From assembly GCA_964645785.1 (NCBI GenBank), contig CAZYAV010000058.1:1-10386 (forward strand): DNA of 10,386 nucleotides. The letters are read 5' to 3'. This document shows positions 8,068 through 10,386 of this stretch, piece after piece (positions within the stretch are counted from its first letter, which is position 1; each line of letters starts with the position of its first letter). A model generated the notes under the pieces. The model saw only the letters and a list, made by a program, of their open reading frames with translations. It did not search any database and had not been told where the DNA came from. The position numbers were made by a program, and so were the translations under genes. This DNA comes from CALWZE01 sp964645785 (lineage in GTDB: Bacteria; Bacillota; Clostridia; Oscillospirales; Ruminococcaceae).

Positions 8068-8304
8068 GTGATTTATGTACTTACAAACCCCTCGTTTCCG
8101 CAGTATGTAAAAATCGGATATGCGACGGATGTCAAACAGCGGTTGGAGGAACTGAATCGGAGTACCGCTGTACCGTATGCGTTCCGTGTGTATGTCACAT
8201 ACGAAGTGGATTCCGCCCTTTCGGACAAGAAGCTGCATTCCATACTGGACAAGCTGAACCCGGAGCTGCGCTCAACCGAAGAAGTGGATGGCAAGCGCCC
8301 ATGA
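8068..8304 (+). CDS. T5orf172/GIY-YIG-type nuclease, N-terminal part of a split gene
   Basis: This 78-residue frame has a GTG start at 8068, with AAAGGAAA at 8053-8060 seven bases upstream, 28 bases after the hsdR stop. It begins MIYVLTNPSFP and continues with KIGYATDVKQRLEEL, the GIY and YIG core with R25 in place, then a KKLHSILDKL helix. These are the hallmarks of T5orf172-like GIY-YIG proteins. In the relatives I recall, the chain continues after DGKR through an RE(F/W)(F/Y) segment into a PEDA helix. Here it stops at DGKRP, and the PEDA helix resumes in another frame in the next ORF. It is probably the front of a broken gene, or less likely one half of a two-subunit version. Members of this family occur near phage and restriction genes. 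Confidence 0.7.
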   Translation: MIYVLTNPSFPQYVKIGYATDVKQRLEELNRSTAVPYAFRVYVTYEVDSALSDKKLHSILDKLNPELRSTEEVDGKRP

Positions 8305-8657
8305 CTCCGGAGGATGCTGATTCCATACTGGAAGCCATTGCGGAAATCAACGGTTACCGCCACCGCCTGAAGAAAAGGAAGGCTACTGCAATGGAGCAGC
8401 GGGATGAAGAACCGGCACAGGAGATCAATGAACAGCACCAGGAGCGCATGGCGCCGTTCACGTTCTCCGCATGCGGCATTGCTATCGGTGAGCAGATCGA
8501 ATTCTGTTGCAATAGGAACGGCCATTCAGGAGAACAGTTTGAGGTCGTCGATGATGAGTATGTCAGTTACTACGGCGAAATATGGTCGCTCACCGCACTG
8601 GTAAAACATCTGACCGGCGTAAAAAGCGCCATCGCCGAACCAAGGTGTTTCAAATAA
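8301..8657 (+). CDS. C-terminal part of the split T5orf172-type gene, with RAMA-like domain
   Basis: This 118-residue frame overlaps the preceding ORF by ATGA. It begins MTPEDADSILEAIAEI, matching the segment that normally follows the nuclease core in T5orf172 proteins. A charged linker (about 24-48) and then a small domain (about 50-118) follow. That domain has FSACGIAIGEQIEF and YYGEIWSLTALVKHLTG, which resembles the RAMA/DUF4357-like modules attached to restriction-associated proteins. It ends at PRCFK. In a shifted frame the DNA continues KGEWLNAIRRRL, the ending I would expect for this family, so the C-terminus appears cut by a small deletion near 8655. No good ribosome binding site precedes 8301, so translation would depend on coupling. 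It may be a pseudogene fragment. Confidence 0.6.
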   Translation: MTPEDADSILEAIAEINGYRHRLKKRKATAMEQRDEEPAQEINEQHQERMAPFTFSACGIAIGEQIEFCCNRNGHSGEQFEVVDDEYVSYYGEIWSLTALVKHLTGVKSAIAEPRCFK

Positions 8658-8658
8658 A

Positions 8659-8683
8659 GGCGAATGGCTTAACGCCATTCGCC
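8659..8683. repeat. Perfect 10-bp inverted repeat just after the operon
   Basis: GGCGAATGGC (8659-8668) and GCCATTCGCC (8674-8683) are exact inverted copies around a 5-base loop, starting 2 bases after the last stop codon of the operon. No T tract follows on the plus strand; on the minus strand TTTATTTG follows, so it may act as a weak minus-strand terminator or as an mRNA 3'-end stabiliser. It overlaps the shifted-frame tail of the broken nuclease gene. Confidence 0.6.
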
Positions 8684-8689
8684 GCCGGT

Positions 8690-9550
8690 TAGGGGCATCA
8701 TGCATTCATGAGAGACATCATATAGCTTATTTCGTAGAACTTGAGATGCGGATTACTGCAATTAAAGAATTGCGTGGGAAATGCTCCGCTTTTGTGAAGG
8801 GCATCCTAGGGTGGACACTGATTAAAGAAGACTTTATTATTCTACTGCGTAAAAGAAACTTGTCCTGCGCCGGAACACTTTTGCGATGACAAATAGATAA
8901 TTGCATCTGAAAATTCGTGGATGCGTCCGAAGTGCGCGCCAATCCTCCCGGCATCCGCCGGCAGCGCGCGCACGGTTTCTGCAAGGAATACAGAGGAAAG
9001 CTGATTTTTTTTATCAAACAAGTGCTGCGTTTATTGCAACAGACAAAGATTCTGTGATTGATAATTCATGGACAGAAAATCAACGATCAGTTGGACGCAG
9101 ATGGAAAGAGAATGGCAGACGCTAATATAAACAGAGGATGGCGGCTTTTAATGCTTCTGTTTTGGCTGTGTACGGTCAAGCCAGCGGATAGGGTGCATTT
9201 TTGAAAAATCACGGAATCTGTACATTTGAATATTGAACTCAAAATGGTGAGGTATCTGCGAAAAAACGGCAACTATGTAAAATACACAGTATTTGAAATT
9301 CTCAACGAACCAACGCTGTTGTCATTTCTTCTATCATGCTGGTATTAACTTTGAATGAAGAAAACGAATTGGCAGGGGCATTGTTGCAGGATATTTCGGA
9401 TGCAATCGCATCATTAGGAAATGTCGCAGTTACCGAGGTTTATGCACCTCTGACAACTTGCCGCTTTCTTTTGCGAGCAGACACGGAGGCACATTTTACT
9501 CTGTATTTGCTTTGTCGCCATTTCCATGTCCTATTGGTCAAAAAAAGATG
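8690..9550. other. Region without a convincing gene
   Basis: I find no supported gene here. Open frames are short, lack ribosome binding sites and encode nothing I recognise. Examples are a 34-codon frame at 9244-9348 (starting MVRYLRKNGNYVKY) and a 20-codon frame from 9068 (MDRKSTISWTQMEREWQTLI), which read like coding scraps. A small inverted repeat GCAATT/AATTGC lies at 8758-8773. The stretch looks like eroded or non-coding DNA at the end of the island. Confidence 0.5.
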
Positions 9551-9555
9551 CACAA

Positions 9556-9592
9556 CCCGAAAAACCCCTGTTTCAGGGGCTTTTCGGCGCCT
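9556..9592 (-). terminator. Rho-independent terminator, probably for the minus strand
   Basis: CCGAAAA (9557-9563) pairs with TTTTCGG (9581-9587), and inside it CCCCTG (9565-9570) pairs with CAGGGG (9574-9579) around a TTT loop, with one A-C mismatch between the helices. On the minus strand the GC-rich helix is followed by TTTTT, the normal terminator form. On the plus strand the run is CTTTT, so it may work both ways. It lies downstream, on the minus strand, of the tRNA-like sequence at 9651-9668. Confidence 0.7.
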
Positions 9593-9650
9593 TAGGAGTC
9601 GTGAAAAAGTGTCAAGCACCGCAGGTTCAAAACGGGAGCTTTACAGACGG

Positions 9651-9668
9651 GCGGGACTCGAACCCCGC
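9651..9668 (-). other. tRNA T-arm-like sequence, probable tRNA remnant
   Basis: On the minus strand this reads GCGGG, an 8-base loop GTTCGAGT, then CCCGC: a five-pair stem around a T-loop-like sequence one base longer than normal. The upstream bases do not fold into a complete cloverleaf and the flanks do not give a matching acceptor stem. With the terminator at 9556-9592 it looks like the degraded 3' end of a tRNA, the usual insertion target of integrating elements. Confidence 0.3.
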
Positions 9669-9810
9669 GGCATTCGATTTCATCCTAAGACTGACAACAT
9701 CCAACGGCTAGCCCAAAATAGAGATTCAAGAAAAGAAAAAAATAGCTTGGAATTGAAAAAAGGCAAAACACCACCCACTAAGCCAAGGAATCCTACACCA
9801 CATAGAGAAA

Positions 9811-9933
9811 ATGAGCCGGATCAAGCAGCATCGTAGTGCAGAGGAAAGAGAGACGGAGTACAGCAGCAAAATCAAGGAAAACATCGGATATGGCAGAAAT
9901 AGGCCGAAAAGAGGGCAGCTGGAAAGCAGATAG
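9811..9933 (+). CDS. Possible 40-residue basic peptide, unknown
   Basis: A 40-codon frame encodes a highly charged peptide starting MSRIKQHRSAEERETEYSSK and rich in R, K and E. No clear ribosome binding site precedes it (AGAGAAA only) and I recognise no family. It could be a fragment of a decayed larger gene, a real small protein, or chance. The rest of 9740-9979 shows nothing else I can support. Confidence 0.15.
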   Translation: MSRIKQHRSAEERETEYSSKIKENIGYGRNRPKRGQLESR

Positions 9934-9979
9934 GCCATAGGAGACGTATGTCCCAAGCTCAGAAGAATGTATACGCTGT

Positions 9980-10240
9980 TTAAAGGGAAGGTACAGGAAC
10001 ACGAATTCCAACCTCCTCACAGAGCTCATTGGAATTGATGTTGAGCAACATCATCATAGTCAGTAGGGTCGTCCAGGATGGGTTGGCCTGTCCCGATTCA
10101 ATCTTCTGAATCCAGCGTGTGGAGTAGCCGAGTGCTTCGGCAAGCTGTTCCTGGGATAACCCCATTTGGGAACGATGCAAGTAAATAACGAATCCAAGCT
10201 GCCGTTTCTGCTCGTAAGTAGGCTTGTTGTGCGCTTGCAT
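9980..10240 (-). CDS. XRE-family helix-turn-helix transcriptional regulator
   Basis: This 86-residue cytoplasmic protein is essentially one XRE/Cro-type HTH domain. The segment at about 25-52, with MGLSQEQLAEALG, then RWIQKIESG and NPS, shows the recognition-helix pattern. The remainder (TLLTMMMLLNINSNEL) is the fourth and fifth helix of the fold. The start at 10240 is supported by AAGGAGGG (plus-strand 10249-10256) 8 bases upstream. It is divergent from the ORF that begins at 10276. Single-domain XRE proteins usually repress their own and a neighbouring promoter, and the palindrome at 10242-10275 is a natural binding-site candidate. It is unrelated in orientation to the hsd operon. Confidence 0.9.
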   Translation of the reverse strand: MQAHNKPTYEQKRQLGFVIYLHRSQMGLSQEQLAEALGYSTRWIQKIESGQANPSWTTLLTMMMLLNINSNELCEEVGIRVPVPSL

Positions 10241-10241
10241 A

Positions 10242-10275
10242 GGAAAATCCCTCCTTTTAAAAGGAAGAATATTCC
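10242..10275. promoter_or_regulatory. 34-bp imperfect palindrome between two divergent genes
   Basis: Fourteen of 17 symmetric base pairs match, and the central 14 bases TCCTTTTAAAAGGA (10252-10265) are a perfect palindrome. The two arms carry the ribosome binding sites of the divergent genes (minus 10249-10256; plus 10259-10267). It may be an operator for the XRE protein, or an mRNA hairpin that hides the ribosome binding sites. Confidence 0.5.
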
Positions 10276-10386
10276 ATGAATCAGGCGCGCACCACGAACG
10301 CAGCGTTCAAAGCTCGGATTGCGTCGAAGATTGTCGAGAAAAATTACAGAGATAGCTATTCCGGTTGCCGCTCTTTGCTTGCCGGA
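10276..10386 (+). CDS. Hypothetical protein, 5' end only
   Basis: An open frame of 37 codons runs off the right edge of the window. The ATG at 10276 has AAAAGGAAG (10259-10267) 8 bases upstream, a good ribosome binding site. The visible start (MNQARTTNAAFKARIASKIV) is basic and soluble-looking, and I recognise no family. Its only partner in view is the divergent XRE regulator, which may control it. Confidence 0.5.
   Translation, partial: MNQARTTNAAFKARIASKIVEKNYRDSYSGCRSLLAG

Noticed and set aside
9336..9836. 166-codon plus-strand open frame
   Set aside because: It has no ribosome binding site and reads through the terminator at 9556-9592 and the tRNA-like sequence at 9651-9668. The composition changes sharply midway and no family is recognised.
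9980..10386. Toxin-antitoxin pair
   Set aside because: The XRE protein could be an antitoxin, but the neighbour is divergent rather than co-directional and only 37 codons are visible, showing no toxin motif.
1..10386. CRISPR array, insertion sequence or integrase
   Set aside because: I saw no regularly spaced direct repeats, no transposase or recombinase motifs and no terminal inverted repeats.

Overview
The window is a chromosomal stretch from a low-to-medium GC Firmicute, most likely a gut-type Clostridia (Oscillospiraceae-like). This placement is inferred from strong AGGAGG-type ribosome binding sites, rho-independent terminators, the protein families present and an XRE regulator of a kind common in that group. 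The sequence contains no species marker.

Left edge (1-440): a tRNA T-arm-like sequence, then a long perfect stem-loop, then a strong intrinsic terminator. Next comes a clear sigma-A-type promoter (388-416) flanked by repeated GATGTCG motifs, which are operator candidates.

Centre (467-8657): a type I restriction-modification operon on the plus strand. A WYL-domain regulator is the first gene, followed by hsdM, hsdS, a small multi-spanning membrane protein of unknown function, hsdR, and a T5orf172/GIY-YIG-type nuclease gene in two pieces. Several genes are coupled by 4-base ATGA overlaps. HsdM and HsdS form the modification enzyme, HsdS chooses the DNA target, and HsdR adds translocation and cleavage. 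The WYL protein probably controls the operon. The membrane protein and the target-recognition parts of hsdS are AT-rich, while hsdM and hsdR are GC-rich, so the island looks assembled from parts of different origin.

Right side (8690-9979): about 1.3 kb without a convincing gene. It holds a stem-loop terminator, a tRNA-like T-arm on the minus strand and short open frames, and it looks like eroded DNA. The end of the window has a divergent pair: a minus-strand XRE-family regulator and a plus-strand gene that runs off the window. The 35 bp between them is almost entirely one imperfect palindrome that contains both ribosome binding sites.

The best leads for something undescribed are the membrane protein inserted between hsdS and hsdR, and the WYL regulator with its putative operator heading a type I R-M operon.
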